Notes: generated by a model not told the origin, from the letters alone. DNA of 38,768 bases from Acidobacteriaceae bacterium (GCA_030039035.1 JASHQQ010000386.1:1-38768); one strand, 5' to 3'. Numbered from the stretch's first letter, positions 15,058 through 23,842 are shown. Made by a program: numbers and translations.

Positions 15058-18000
15058 GTGATTTGGACAGGAATGCATGATAGCGGAGGCAGGCGCGAAA
15101 TGTTTCGCGCGCTGTGGTTGTCGGTCACGATACTGTTGTTTTCCGTCATGGGACCCGGCCTGTTTGCCCAGACCGATACGGGCAGCATCGCCGGAACTGT
15201 GACGGACCCAACCGGCGCGGTGATTCCCGGCGCGGCAATCGTCGCAACGAATACAGACACCGGACAGCAACTGAACGCGGTTTCCAACGGCACCGGCGAC
15301 TTCACGATTCTGGCCGTGCCGCGCGGCACCTACACGGTCAGCGCCTCCGAGTCGGGATTCACAAGCGATTCGGTGACGGTGACCATCTCGGTGATGCAGA
15401 CCCAGAACGTTGCCTTCCAGTTGCAGGCGGCGGGGACGACCACTACCGTGACAGTGAGTTCGGCGGCCCCTCTGATCGATACATCCAACTCCACCATTGG
15501 CGCATCGATCGAAGGCCGGCAGGTGACCGAGCTGCCGCTCAATGGGCGTAACTTCTCGAACCTTGCGCTGTTGACGCCCGGCGTAACGCGCGGCGCCTAC
15601 GGCGATGAGGCCAGCGGCGGCGGCAGCGCCAACTACACCGAGACGATCCGCAATAACGAGAGCGGCTCGGCCGCCATCTCCGTAAACGGCCTTCGTCCCC
15701 AGGCGGACAACTACATCCTCGACGGCGTGGACAACAACGACGGTCTGGTCAACACGATCCTGTTCTTCCCCAATATCGACGCCACGCAGGAATTCAAGGT
15801 GGATACCAGCGTGGCTCCGGCCGAGTACGGACGCGCGGGTGGCGCCATCGTCGTCAGCTCGCTCAAGTCCGGAACCAACGACTATCACGGTTCGGCCTTC
15901 TGGTTCTATCGCGACCGCGGCTTCGACTCCAACCCGAATTACCAGTTCAACGGCGCCCCGCTCACGCCCGCGGGCGGCTTCATCCGCAACCAGCCGGGCT
16001 TCTCTCTGGGCGGGCCTCTCATCAAGAACAAATTGTTTGCCTTCGGCGACTATCAGGCGCTGCGCGAGACCATTGCCGTCTCCCCGCACTACGTCACCGT
16101 TCCCACCGCGCTCATGCGCACCGGCAACTTCAGCGAGCTGCTGGTTGCAGACAATTCCGGCGGGGCCGGATTCCAGACGCAGTATCCGCGCTGCTATCCC
16201 GGCGACGTGCCGGGCACCTCGACTCCCTATGCCGGATCCACCAGCCCCGGACTCATCTTCGATCCGACCACCTGCTCGGCAGGAGCTCCGCCCGCGCAGT
16301 TCAGCTACAACGGACAGGCCAACGTCATTCCCCCCGACCGGCTGAATCCGGCGGCGGTGAATTACCTCAATGCGTTCCCGTTGCCGTCGCGCAGCGACCG
16401 GTACCTGAACAATTACCTTGTCTCACAAAGCGAAGCGAACAAGTACAACACCTTCGACGGCAGGATCGACTGGAACATTTCGCCGAACAACACGGCGTTC
16501 TTCCGCTTCAGCTACGACAACTCCGTGAACACCAAGACGTCGGAGTTTGCCGATCTTCCCGCGGGCGGAGGAACCGGGATCAACCCGACGCATGCCCGCG
16601 GTTACGACCTTGGCTATACGCGCATTGTTTCCGCGACCATGGTCAACCAGGCGCATCTGGCCTATAACCGCGACAACTACGGCTACACGCCTCCGTTCTT
16701 CGGCGTGCCCGTATCCGCCAATCTCGGCATCGTGAACGCCAACATCAATCAGGAAACCTCCGGCGGAGCGCTGATCGGAGGATGGAAAGGCGATCTCGAA
16801 TACACCGGCGACTACGGCCTGTACGCGGTGCCGCAGAATACCTATGAAGTCACGGATTCACTGAGCTGGCAGAAGGGAAACCACACCCTGAAATTCGGCG
16901 GAACCTTTATCCGCCGCCAGGTGCAGTTCTTCAATCCGCAGGAAGGCAAGGGATACTTCTGGATCGATCAGGGCACGGTCGACTTCACCGGCTATGAGGT
17001 CTCGGAGCTGCTGGCTGGCGGCGTCGATCAATACGAGATCGGCTCGCAGTCCGGCTTTTTTGGCAACATCCAGCAGGAGGACGGCATCTTCGCCCAGGAC
17101 GACTGGCGCGTGAACCGCCGCCTGACGCTGAACCTCGGCCTGCGCTGGGATTTCCTGTCCCATCCCTATGAGGAGCACAACCGGCAGTCGGCGTTCGATA
17201 TCAATACCGGCACTGTGCTGGAAGCCGGCGTGAACGGCACTTCCTCCAGCGTCGTTGCGCAGGTGTATCACAACTTCGGCCCGCGCATCGGAGTCTCCTA
17301 CGACCTGAGGGGAGACGGCAGATCGGTAATTCACGCCGGATACGGCATCTTCTACTATCCGGACTACGGCGGCATCGACAACCAGCTAGGCGAGCAGGCG
17401 CCCTTCGGAGGAAGCAACGACTATCTGGCCAGCAACGGATACTGCATCACGTTCACCGGGCAGCTCAACCAGGCGCCGGTAAAGACCGGCAACGACTATA
17501 ACTGCAAGGGCTATACGAATCCCGCAGCCGTTGCCTACAACTCCGGCGGTGACATCGGGAAAGCTCTCCCGGCGCGCGGGTTTGTCAACTTCAATCCCCA
17601 GGCTCCGCCGGCCGGCACCAGCATGATCGCCGTCAACACCAACAACCCGACCAGCATGGTCCAGGAGTGGAACCTGCAACTGGAGCAGCAGTTGGGCGCG
17701 CACAACGTTGTGAACGTCGCCTATGTGGGGACAAGGGGAACGAACCTCTCGTCCTACTATCCCTACAACCTGGACCAGTTCACCACCGGCAAGCAGAACT
17801 TCCCGGGTCTGGGAGGCATCAACTACAACAACTACAACGGCATTTCCAATTACGATGGCCTGCAATTGCACGCGGAGCACCGCAGCACGAACGGGCTGGT
17901 GGCTACCGGCTCCTACGCGTGGTCGCACACGCTGGACGACTCGCCCGGCGCCTTCGAGGGCCAGACGGCGGCGCTGTATTACGATCCGATCGCCGGCTAC

Positions 18001-18579
18001 GGCAACTCCAGCCAGGATCAGCGCAACGTCTTCAGCACCTCCATCCTTTATCCGCTTCCCTTCGGGCGCGGCCAGCATTTCGCGAGCAACGTCTCATGGC
18101 CGATGGACTGGCTGATCGGCGGCTGGCAGGGCAGCCTGATCGCTCTGGTGCAATCGGGCACGCCGGTGGATCTGTCGACGGGCCAGTTTGCGCCGGGCAA
18201 CCGGCCCGATCTGGTTTCGCCCATCTCGTATCCCAAGAGCATCTCGGGATACTGGTTCAGCCCGGCATCATTCTCCGGGAACATCCCCACGGTCTACTCG
18301 GCCGCCTGCAATTGCACGGTGTACACGCGTCTCGGCTCGCTGGGACGCAACCAGGTCTACGGGCCCGCATACCGCGCCGTGAATCTCAGCCTCCAGAAGA
18401 ACCTTCATTTCTGGGAGCGATACACGCTGGAACTGCACGGAGACGCATTCAACCTCCTCAACACGCCGGAGTTCACCAATCCGAACTCCAACCTGACCGG
18501 CTCGAATTTCGGGCAGGTTGAAGGAACCCAGGTCTACAGCAACCGCGAGATTCAGTTGGCGGCCCGCTTCACCTTCTGA
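15058..18579 (+). CDS. Oar-like TonB-dependent receptor with carboxypeptidase-regulatory domain
   Basis: About 1173 residues. A signal peptide (MFRALWLSVTILLFSVMGPG, then LFAQ) is followed by a carboxypeptidase-regulatory-like Ig fold (GSIAGTVTDPTGAVIPGA through GTYTVSASESGF), a plug domain with LPLNGRNFSNLALLTPGV, and a large outer-membrane beta-barrel ending in a terminal Phe (IQLAARFTF). The family takes up large substrates through the outer membrane using TonB/ExbBD energy; Acidobacteria carry many copies. The start is uncertain. GTG 15058 has GGAGG at a five-base spacing, ATG 15046 has no site, and ATG 15100 directly precedes the signal peptide with GGAGG ten bases upstream. The GH13 gene follows 168 bp downstream, so import of an alpha-glucan or maltodextrin is a reasonable inference. 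Confidence 0.9.
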   Translation: MIWTGMHDSGGRREMFRALWLSVTILLFSVMGPGLFAQTDTGSIAGTVTDPTGAVIPGAAIVATNTDTGQQLNAVSNGTGDFTILAVPRGTYTVSASESGFTSDSVTVTISVMQTQNVAFQLQAAGTTTTVTVSSAAPLIDTSNSTIGASIEGRQVTELPLNGRNFSNLALLTPGVTRGAYGDEASGGGSANYTETIRNNESGSAAISVNGLRPQADNYILDGVDNNDGLVNTILFFPNIDATQEFKVDTSVAPAEYGRAGGAIVVSSLKSGTNDYHGSAFWFYRDRGFDSNPNYQFNGAPLTPAGGFIRNQPGFSLGGPLIKNKLFAFGDYQALRETIAVSPHYVTVPTALMRTGNFSELLVADNSGGAGFQTQYPRCYPGDVPGTSTPYAGSTSPGLIFDPTTCSAGAPPAQFSYNGQANVIPPDRLNPAAVNYLNAFPLPSRSDRYLNNYLVSQSEANKYNTFDGRIDWNISPNNTAFFRFSYDNSVNTKTSEFADLPAGGGTGINPTHARGYDLGYTRIVSATMVNQAHLAYNRDNYGYTPPFFGVPVSANLGIVNANINQETSGGALIGGWKGDLEYTGDYGLYAVPQNTYEVTDSLSWQKGNHTLKFGGTFIRRQVQFFNPQEGKGYFWIDQGTVDFTGYEVSELLAGGVDQYEIGSQSGFFGNIQQEDGIFAQDDWRVNRRLTLNLGLRWDFLSHPYEEHNRQSAFDINTGTVLEAGVNGTSSSVVAQVYHNFGPRIGVSYDLRGDGRSVIHAGYGIFYYPDYGGIDNQLGEQAPFGGSNDYLASNGYCITFTGQLNQAPVKTGNDYNCKGYTNPAAVAYNSGGDIGKALPARGFVNFNPQAPPAGTSMIAVNTNNPTSMVQEWNLQLEQQLGAHNVVNVAYVGTRGTNLSSYYPYNLDQFTTGKQNFPGLGGINYNNYNGISNYDGLQLHAEHRSTNGLVATGSYAWSHTLDDSPGAFEGQTAALYYDPIAGYGNSSQDQRNVFSTSILYPLPFGRGQHFASNVSWPMDWLIGGWQGSLIALVQSGTPVDLSTGQFAPGNRPDLVSPISYPKSISGYWFSPASFSGNIPTVYSAACNCTVYTRLGSLGRNQVYGPAYRAVNLSLQKNLHFWERYTLELHGDAFNLLNTPEFTNPNSNLTGSNFGQVEGTQVYSNREIQLAARFTF

Positions 18580-18599
18580 AGATCGCGCCGGCCAACCAG

Positions 18600-18634
18600 G
18601 CGCCGCGGCTGCAGCTCGACCGCTGCCGCGGCGC
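18600..18634 (+). terminator. Strong GC hairpin between TonB receptor and GH13 genes
   Basis: GCGCCGCGGC (18600-18609) pairs perfectly with GCCGCGGCGC (18625-18634), starting 20 bases after the receptor stop. Only an interrupted pyrimidine stretch follows (ATCCTCTGTG), so it may be a partial terminator or a 3'-end protector that lowers GH13 expression relative to the receptor. Confidence 0.45.
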
Positions 18635-18747
18635 ATCCTCTGTGTGAGATTTCATCCTCAATTACGCTTGCCGCACGCTGGCGTGCGCCTTATGCTTCGG
18701 AGTTCAGGTTTCTGTTGATTTTCCCCGCGCAACAGCCGGAGAGCTTC

Positions 18748-20607
18748 ATGCGATTTTGGGCTTCGTCGCTTCTGGCCGCGTGGTTGAGCTGTGCGGCCGC
18801 GGCATCTGTAGCGCAAGCGCCGCGCATCGACAGGATCGACCCGCCGGATTGGTGGACCGGTCTTCCCGGCCCCATGCTTCTCCTGCAAGGCGAAGGCTTC
18901 GCCGATGCGCATTTCGCGGTCAGCGGAAACAAGGTGAAGATCGAGCGCACGCAGGTCTCGGAAAACGGGCACTGGGCGTTCCTGTGGCTCGATACACAAT
19001 CGGCCGCGCCGGAGACAGTGTGGCTGACGGCGAGCAACAAACGTGGGAATGCGCGCCGCGCGTATGTACTTGCACCGCGCAACAAGGATCCGACGGCGCA
19101 CGCCGGATTTTCGGCGGCCGATGCGATGTATCTGATCATGACGGACCGCTTCGCGCGCGCCGGCTCCGATGTGCCGCCCGGGGACGATCGCTCTGCGCCT
19201 CGCGGTTGGCACGGAGGCAATCTCAAAGGCATCGAGCAGCACCTCGACTACCTTCAGCAACTCGGCGTCACTACGGTATGGACCACACCGGTTGCATCGA
19301 ACGGTGCAATGCCGGAGTCCTACCATGGCTACGCGGCCACAGATCTCTACGCCGTGGATGCGCACTTTGGCACGCTCGCCGATTACCGTCATCTCTCCGA
19401 TGCGCTTCATGCCCGCAAGATGAAACTGGTGATCGACCTGGTCCCGAATCACATCGGCGTCGAGCATCCGTGGATTCAGGACCCGCCGGCTCCGGACTGG
19501 TTGCACGGCACGCTTGCCCATCATCTCGCGGCGCAGCACGATTTCTACCGGCTCATCGACCCTCATGCTCCGCCAGGCGCATGGCTCGCAATCACACAGG
19601 GATGGTTCACCGACGGCATGCCCGACCTGAACCAGGAAAATCCGCTCGTCTCGCAATACCTGATTCAGAACGCCCTGTGGTGGGTTGAGACGGCAAATAT
19701 CGACGGCATCCGGCTCGACACGTTTCCCTATGTGAGCCGCTCGTTCTGGCATGATTTCCACGCCGCGCTGCACTCCGCTTATCCGCACCTGACGACCGTG
19801 GGCGAAATCTTCCATGACGATGCCGAGGTGACTTCATTCTTCGCCGGGGGCGCGGCGCACGGGGGCATCGACACCGGCCTGGACACGCCGTTCGATTTTC
19901 CGGTGCACTTTGCGCTGCGCGATACGCTGGCACACGACAAGCCCATGACCGGGCTGGCAAGAGTGCTGGGCCAGGACGAGCTGTATCCGCATCCGGAGCG
20001 ACTGGTACCCTTCATCGGGAATCACGACACCACGCGGTTCATCACCGAGGCGGGTGGTTCGGAGCCCCGTCTGAAGCTCGCGCTGGGATTGGTAGCCACG
20101 TTGCGGGGAATGCCGCAGATCTACGCCGGCGACGAGATCGGCATGACAGGCGGCGCCGACCCCGATAACCGCCATGATTTTCCCGGCGGCTTTCCAGGAG
20201 ACCCGCGGAACGCTTTCAACGTGGCCGGACGCACGCCGGAAGAACAGGAAGTCTTCGCGTGGACCTCGGGCATGCTGGCGCTGCGCGCCTCACATGCGGC
20301 GTTGAAGACCGGAAAAGAGCAGAACCTGTTTGCGGACGATGACGGATTTGTTTTCGTCCGCTCGCTCGATATGGGCGGCTGCTCGCGGGGCGGAAGTTCC
20401 GATCCGATGAAGGCGCGGCTGCTGATCGTGCTGAACAAATCGGAAAAAAGCAAAACGATCGATCTGCCGGTGGCAGACACCGCTCTGGCAGGCTGCACGG
20501 TATTCACCGCTCAGGCGCCCGCAATGGGCAACGCTCCGGTTGCGAGCGGTGGAACGCTCCACATCAAAGAGCCCGCGGAGACCCTGAGCGTTTACGAGGT
20601 GCAATAA
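18748..20607 (+). CDS. Secreted GH13 alpha-amylase-family glucanase (neopullulanase/SusA-like)
   Basis: A 619-residue enzyme with a signal peptide (MRFWASSLLAAWLSCAAAAS, then VAQA), an N-terminal cyclomaltodextrinase-type beta domain (about 25-110; IDRIDPPDWWTGL), a GH13 catalytic barrel (about 120-530) and a short C-terminal beta domain. Conserved regions are DLVPNH (230-235), GIRLDTFP with nucleophile Asp324, VGEIFHD with acid/base Glu353, and FIGNHDTTR with Asp427. All three catalytic acids are present. The N-domain and YLIMTDRF segment match the SusA/neopullulanase branch, which hydrolyses maltodextrin, pullulan or cyclodextrin in the periplasm. The ATG at 18748 is preceded by GGAGAG. It lies downstream of the TonB receptor in the same direction, forming a small starch-utilisation locus. 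Exact linkage specificity is unknown. Confidence 0.92.
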   Translation: MRFWASSLLAAWLSCAAAASVAQAPRIDRIDPPDWWTGLPGPMLLLQGEGFADAHFAVSGNKVKIERTQVSENGHWAFLWLDTQSAAPETVWLTASNKRGNARRAYVLAPRNKDPTAHAGFSAADAMYLIMTDRFARAGSDVPPGDDRSAPRGWHGGNLKGIEQHLDYLQQLGVTTVWTTPVASNGAMPESYHGYAATDLYAVDAHFGTLADYRHLSDALHARKMKLVIDLVPNHIGVEHPWIQDPPAPDWLHGTLAHHLAAQHDFYRLIDPHAPPGAWLAITQGWFTDGMPDLNQENPLVSQYLIQNALWWVETANIDGIRLDTFPYVSRSFWHDFHAALHSAYPHLTTVGEIFHDDAEVTSFFAGGAAHGGIDTGLDTPFDFPVHFALRDTLAHDKPMTGLARVLGQDELYPHPERLVPFIGNHDTTRFITEAGGSEPRLKLALGLVATLRGMPQIYAGDEIGMTGGADPDNRHDFPGGFPGDPRNAFNVAGRTPEEQEVFAWTSGMLALRASHAALKTGKEQNLFADDDGFVFVRSLDMGGCSRGGSSDPMKARLLIVLNKSEKSKTIDLPVADTALAGCTVFTAQAPAMGNAPVASGGTLHIKEPAETLSVYEVQ

Positions 20608-20710
20608 AGGATCAGTCCGCCGGATGAGACAAACGGCGAGTGCATCGGCTTCCACGCTCTCGCGGGATATGGGTTTCCGGTTTCGCGAGGAGCCTGTCCG
20701 GGAAGAAAAA

Positions 20711-20740
20711 CGGACCGCTCCCCGGTGGAGGAGCGGTCCG
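20711..20740 (-). terminator. Intrinsic terminator of the S8 protease gene
   Basis: CGGACCGCTCC (20711-20721) and GGAGCGGTCCG (20730-20740) form an 11-bp perfect stem with an eight-base loop. On the minus strand the stem is followed directly by TTTTTCTTCC, as in a Rho-independent terminator. It lies 88 bases after the protease stop. The hairpin could also stop plus-strand readthrough from the GH13 gene, though no T-run follows in that direction. Confidence 0.85.
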
Positions 20741-20827
20741 CCGTGCGAATGACCGCATCGGAGTCGTTTCACAGTTCATTTGTCCCGCTATAAGGTGACT
20801 CCGAGGCCTGGAAACCGCCGAACCGCC

Positions 20828-22681
20828 TCAGTACTCGAAGAGTGCCGATGCGGAGTAGTCGCCCGTCTTGCCCCAGAGCGCGGTTTGCGCCTCGGGCGTT
20901 CCCTTGCCCCAGAGCGCCGTCTTGCCCCAAAGCGCCGTATAGCCGTTCGGGTCGTCCTTGCCCCACAGCGCGGTCGATCCCCACAACGCAGTCGTGTTGT
21001 TGCCGGAGTAGATGAACTCGTTGTTGCCGTAAACCGCGGACGCCGACCACGGCCCTGTCTGCTGCCACAAGGCGCTTGGGTCGATGTTCGCGGTCACGTC
21101 GTCGGTTGCCGCGTCGTAGACCGCGATGGGCGACATGGCCGTGCCCGCAGGCACCGATCCACCGTTGACCTGTGCGGCGCTCAGCGTTTTCGCGATGTCG
21201 AGATATCCGGCGCCGATGGTGAAGACATCGTAATTGGCGTTGTACACGACACCGTTGTCGGTAACGCTGCTGAATGCGGGAAAGTAGCTGCGGTCGCCGT
21301 TGACCATGATGAGAGCCTTCACCTCATCCGGCGTGAGATTCGGGGCAGCCTGCAGCAGGTCGGCGACGGCTCCGCTGGTGACCGCGGTGGACATGCTGGT
21401 GCCGCTCAACGGGAAATAATTCGCCGACGGAGTTTGCGCGCCGTTGGTCTCGTAGAACGAGTACCACGTGTAGAACGAGGGATTGTCCACGGCAAGCGGA
21501 TCGTTGGAGAATTGGAGGCTCGTAACCAGGTTGCCGGGGGCGACGATGTCAGGCTTGATGACGTCATCGATGAACGACGGACCCTTGGAGCTGTAGCTCG
21601 CGATCAGGTCGTCGTTGATGGGCGCCGTCTCCATGGTGCGCATGGCGCCGACGGTAAGCGCGTAGGGATCGTTGCCCGGAGAATCGATAGTTCCGTAACC
21701 CTCGGGGTTGAGATTCAGATCCCGGCCGTCGTTGCCCGCGGCGACCACCACCACGATGCCGGCTTTCCAGGCTTTCTCGACGGCCTGGCAGAGCGGGTCG
21801 AGGGTGTAGCTCTCGTAGATGGGCCGGCCCAGCGACAGATTGATGACGCGGATGTTGTAGGTGCCCTGAAGCTGGATCGCGCGCTGGATGGCCGCGATCA
21901 CTTCCGAGTCGGTCCCGGCGCCATTCTCGTCGAGAACGCGCAGATTCACGATGCTCGCGTTCGGAGCCGCTCCGCGGAATGTCCTGAAGTACTGCGGTCC
22001 ATACGAATCGGCGCCGTTTCCGGCGATCAGTCCGGCGACGTGCGTGCCGTGGCCGTAGTGATCGAGCGCGTCGTTCTGTCCGGAGACGAAGTTCTGACTG
22101 TATACGATTCGTCCGGTGCTGCCCGGAGCCGGTTCGGTGAGCGAAGAAAGCAGCCGCGAAAGGATATTCTCGCCGACGGGAAGCAGACCGGAGAGGGAAT
22201 TGATGCTGAGATCGGGCACAGGCGTGATGCCGCTGTCGATGACGGCGACTCCAACGTTTGTGCCGACATAACCCTGCTGCCATACCTCGGGAGCATTGAT
22301 CGGCTCTGTAGTGTACTCGGCAGCGGTGATGGTCACAGCCTGGTGCGCGACCACCGTCCGATCGAGCGAGATGTACGTGACGTTCGGATCCGAGGCGATC
22401 GAGTTCAGTTGGCCGACGTTGATGGTCACGCCGAGCGCATTGATGGTGCTCAACACAAGCCCGACAACTCCGCCAAGAAGACCCAGCAGCAGGGTCTCCA
22501 GCGAGGAAGGCGGATTGTGGTACTGAATGATGACCGGAACGTTCTGGTTCGAGGGCAAGGCCGCAAGATCGGGCGAGATCTTGCTGCTGGTTGTCGCAGT
22601 CGCAGTCGCTGCGAAGCTCACACTTGCCGAAACGATCAGTAATCCGAGGATAAGGAAACGCCTGAACCGCAAATAAGACAT
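20828..22681 (-). CDS. Secreted subtilisin-family (S8) protease with C-terminal ALWG repeats
   Basis: 617 residues. It has a signal peptide (about 1-25) and an I9-like propeptide (about 48-115), interrupted by a hydrophobic Leu/Gly stretch at 62-84. The S8 catalytic domain follows (about 130-495), with Asp149 (VAVIDSGI), His211 (HYGHGTHVAG), oxyanion Asn317 (AAGNDG) and Ser429 (SGTSMS). A C-terminal tail of roughly 80 residues carries five copies of ALWG or TALWGK, spaced irregularly, plus the related SALW, SAVYG and SALFEY. The tail has no catalytic role in the family and may mediate surface attachment or assembly; this is unknown. The ATG at 22681 follows GGGAGG at a six-base spacing. The gene is monocistronic, with its own terminator at 20711-20740. 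The substrate is not predictable. Confidence 0.92.
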   Translation of the reverse strand: MSYLRFRRFLILGLLIVSASVSFAATATATTSSKISPDLAALPSNQNVPVIIQYHNPPSSLETLLLGLLGGVVGLVLSTINALGVTINVGQLNSIASDPNVTYISLDRTVVAHQAVTITAAEYTTEPINAPEVWQQGYVGTNVGVAVIDSGITPVPDLSINSLSGLLPVGENILSRLLSSLTEPAPGSTGRIVYSQNFVSGQNDALDHYGHGTHVAGLIAGNGADSYGPQYFRTFRGAAPNASIVNLRVLDENGAGTDSEVIAAIQRAIQLQGTYNIRVINLSLGRPIYESYTLDPLCQAVEKAWKAGIVVVVAAGNDGRDLNLNPEGYGTIDSPGNDPYALTVGAMRTMETAPINDDLIASYSSKGPSFIDDVIKPDIVAPGNLVTSLQFSNDPLAVDNPSFYTWYSFYETNGAQTPSANYFPLSGTSMSTAVTSGAVADLLQAAPNLTPDEVKALIMVNGDRSYFPAFSSVTDNGVVYNANYDVFTIGAGYLDIAKTLSAAQVNGGSVPAGTAMSPIAVYDAATDDVTANIDPSALWQQTGPWSASAVYGNNEFIYSGNNTTALWGSTALWGKDDPNGYTALWGKTALWGKGTPEAQTALWGKTGDYSASALFEY

Positions 22682-22745
22682 AGGGGACCTCCCGAGGCGT
22701 AGTTAAGTTATTTCGCCGCTATCAGAATTGACACTGCGGGTTTTC

Positions 22746-22778
22746 GTTCCAGCTTCGGGGGAGGGCCTTGCCTGGAAC
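22746..22778. other. Inverted repeat upstream of the S8 protease
   Basis: GTTCCAG (22746-22752) and CTGGAAC (22772-22778) form a seven-bp inverted repeat with a 19-base gap, 65-97 bp before the protease start. A further GGAACG lies at 22781-22786. It could be a leader hairpin or an operator; function is unknown. Confidence 0.3.
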
Positions 22779-22906
22779 TCGGAACGCCACACCTGCAATC
22801 TTCATTCAGGCCTGCGTTCGAAGCAATGCTGCTCCAGTTGCAAACGGGACGCAATGCGAATCCCTCGAAAGGTAAGTACATTGGTAACTTCGAAGCTATG
22901 GAAGCT

Positions 22907-23027
22907 GCATTTTCATTATGCAAGTAATCACTCGGCAATTACTAAATGGAGGTCGAAGCCGCGGAACCCGGCGCTGCGGCGGCGCTTTCATTATGTCGGT
23001 AATCACCTGGCTATTACTAATTGGAGG
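22907..23027. repeat. Two copies of a 46-bp repeat with internal dyad, 75-bp period
   Basis: Copy 1 is at 22907-22952 and copy 2 at 22982-23027, about 80 percent identical (37 of 46). Both begin GC, share TTTCATTATG and TGGAGG, and contain an inverted repeat: AGTAAT-N9-ATTACT in copy 1 and GGTAAT-N9-ATTACT in copy 2. The 75-bp period is a multiple of three. Copy 2 overlaps the last codons of the ABC ATPase and supplies its TGA at 23003-23005. The rest of 22682-22906 is the protease promoter region, with no gene. It may be a mobile intergenic repeat or an operator pair. Confidence 0.65.
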
Positions 23028-23842
23028 GGTGCAACGGCCGTTGAGCTGCGATAACTCAATAGAAGATCCAGCGGAACGGGAAGGGTATCGAGAAGCGCCC
23101 GCGTCGATGGATGACTTGCCTTGCTCAACTCGTCTACCGGCAGGCATTCGGCGATGGTGCCGCAGTCAAGAATGGCAATGCGGTCGCAAAGCCGGAGCAC
23201 GGAGACAAGATCGTGGGAGACGTAGAGCACGGCTGTTTCATGCCGGCGATTCACTCTGCGCAACAGATCGACGATCTGCGCCTGCGTGACGGGATCGAGG
23301 GCGCTGGTGGGTTCGTCGGCGATGATGAGCGCAGGCCGGTGCAGCAAGGCCAGCGCGATGAGCACGCGCTGGGCCTGCCCCACGCTGATTTGCGGGGGCC
23401 GACGGCGGAGAAAGTCGGGGTCGGACGGAAGCTGGACCTCGGCAAGCAGATCGCGCATCCGCGCATGGAGCGCCGCGCGGCCGCTGCTTTCGTGCGCATT
23501 CCATGCCTCGACGAAGTGGCTCTGCAGGCTGATCGCCGCATTGAGCGCGGTCATGGGACTTTGCGGAATCAGCGCCACCTTGCGGCCGCGCACCTCGCGC
23601 AGCCGGCGCTCGCTGCGGGCGAGCAGGTTTTCGCCCTCCACTTCGACCTCGCCCGTGACCCGGCCACCGCGCCAGGGCAGCAGGCCGAGGAGCGCCAGCA
23701 CGAGCGTGCTCTTGCCTGCTCCGCTGGTTCCCACCAGTCCGAGCACTTCGCCGCGCCGCAACTCGAAGTGAATGTCGCGCAGGACGGTCTTGCCGGGATA
23801 AGCGGCTTCGAGGCTGACGCGAAGCAGAGCCTCGCTGCTCAT
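23003..23842 (-). CDS. Peptide/nickel-type ABC transporter ATP-binding protein (DppD/OppD-like)
   Basis: A 279-residue ATPase that powers the two permeases encoded upstream. Walker A GTSGAGKST is at 38-46, the Q-loop is IPQSP (92-96), Walker B LIIADEPT (172-179), the D-loop SALD, and the H-loop His210 (YVSHD). The signature reads ISVGQAQRV rather than the usual LSGGQ/SGGM, an uncommon change. The family C-terminal oligo_HPY region is cut short. The HPSTRALLDTLP segment (244-255) is followed by only about 25 residues, and the last eight codons lie in copy 2 of the intergenic repeat. The ATG at 23842 overlaps the binding-protein stop (ATGA). Peptide transporters normally use two different ATPases; only one is present, so it may form a homodimer or a partner may have been lost or lie elsewhere. 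Confidence 0.88.
   Translation of the reverse strand: MSSEALLRVSLEAAYPGKTVLRDIHFELRRGEVLGLVGTSGAGKSTLVLALLGLLPWRGGRVTGEVEVEGENLLARSERRLREVRGRKVALIPQSPMTALNAAISLQSHFVEAWNAHESSGRAALHARMRDLLAEVQLPSDPDFLRRRPPQISVGQAQRVLIALALLHRPALIIADEPTSALDPVTQAQIVDLLRRVNRRHETAVLYVSHDLVSVLRLCDRIAILDCGTIAECLPVDELSKASHPSTRALLDTLPVPLDLLLSYRSSTAVAPLQLVIAR

Noticed and set aside
20780..22642. Long plus-strand frame antisense to the S8 protease
   Set aside because: The protease frame carries signal peptide, catalytic triad and terminator; the antisense product is Arg/Val/Asp-rich shadow sequence. The same applies to the long frames opposite the RND pump and the HD-GYP gene.
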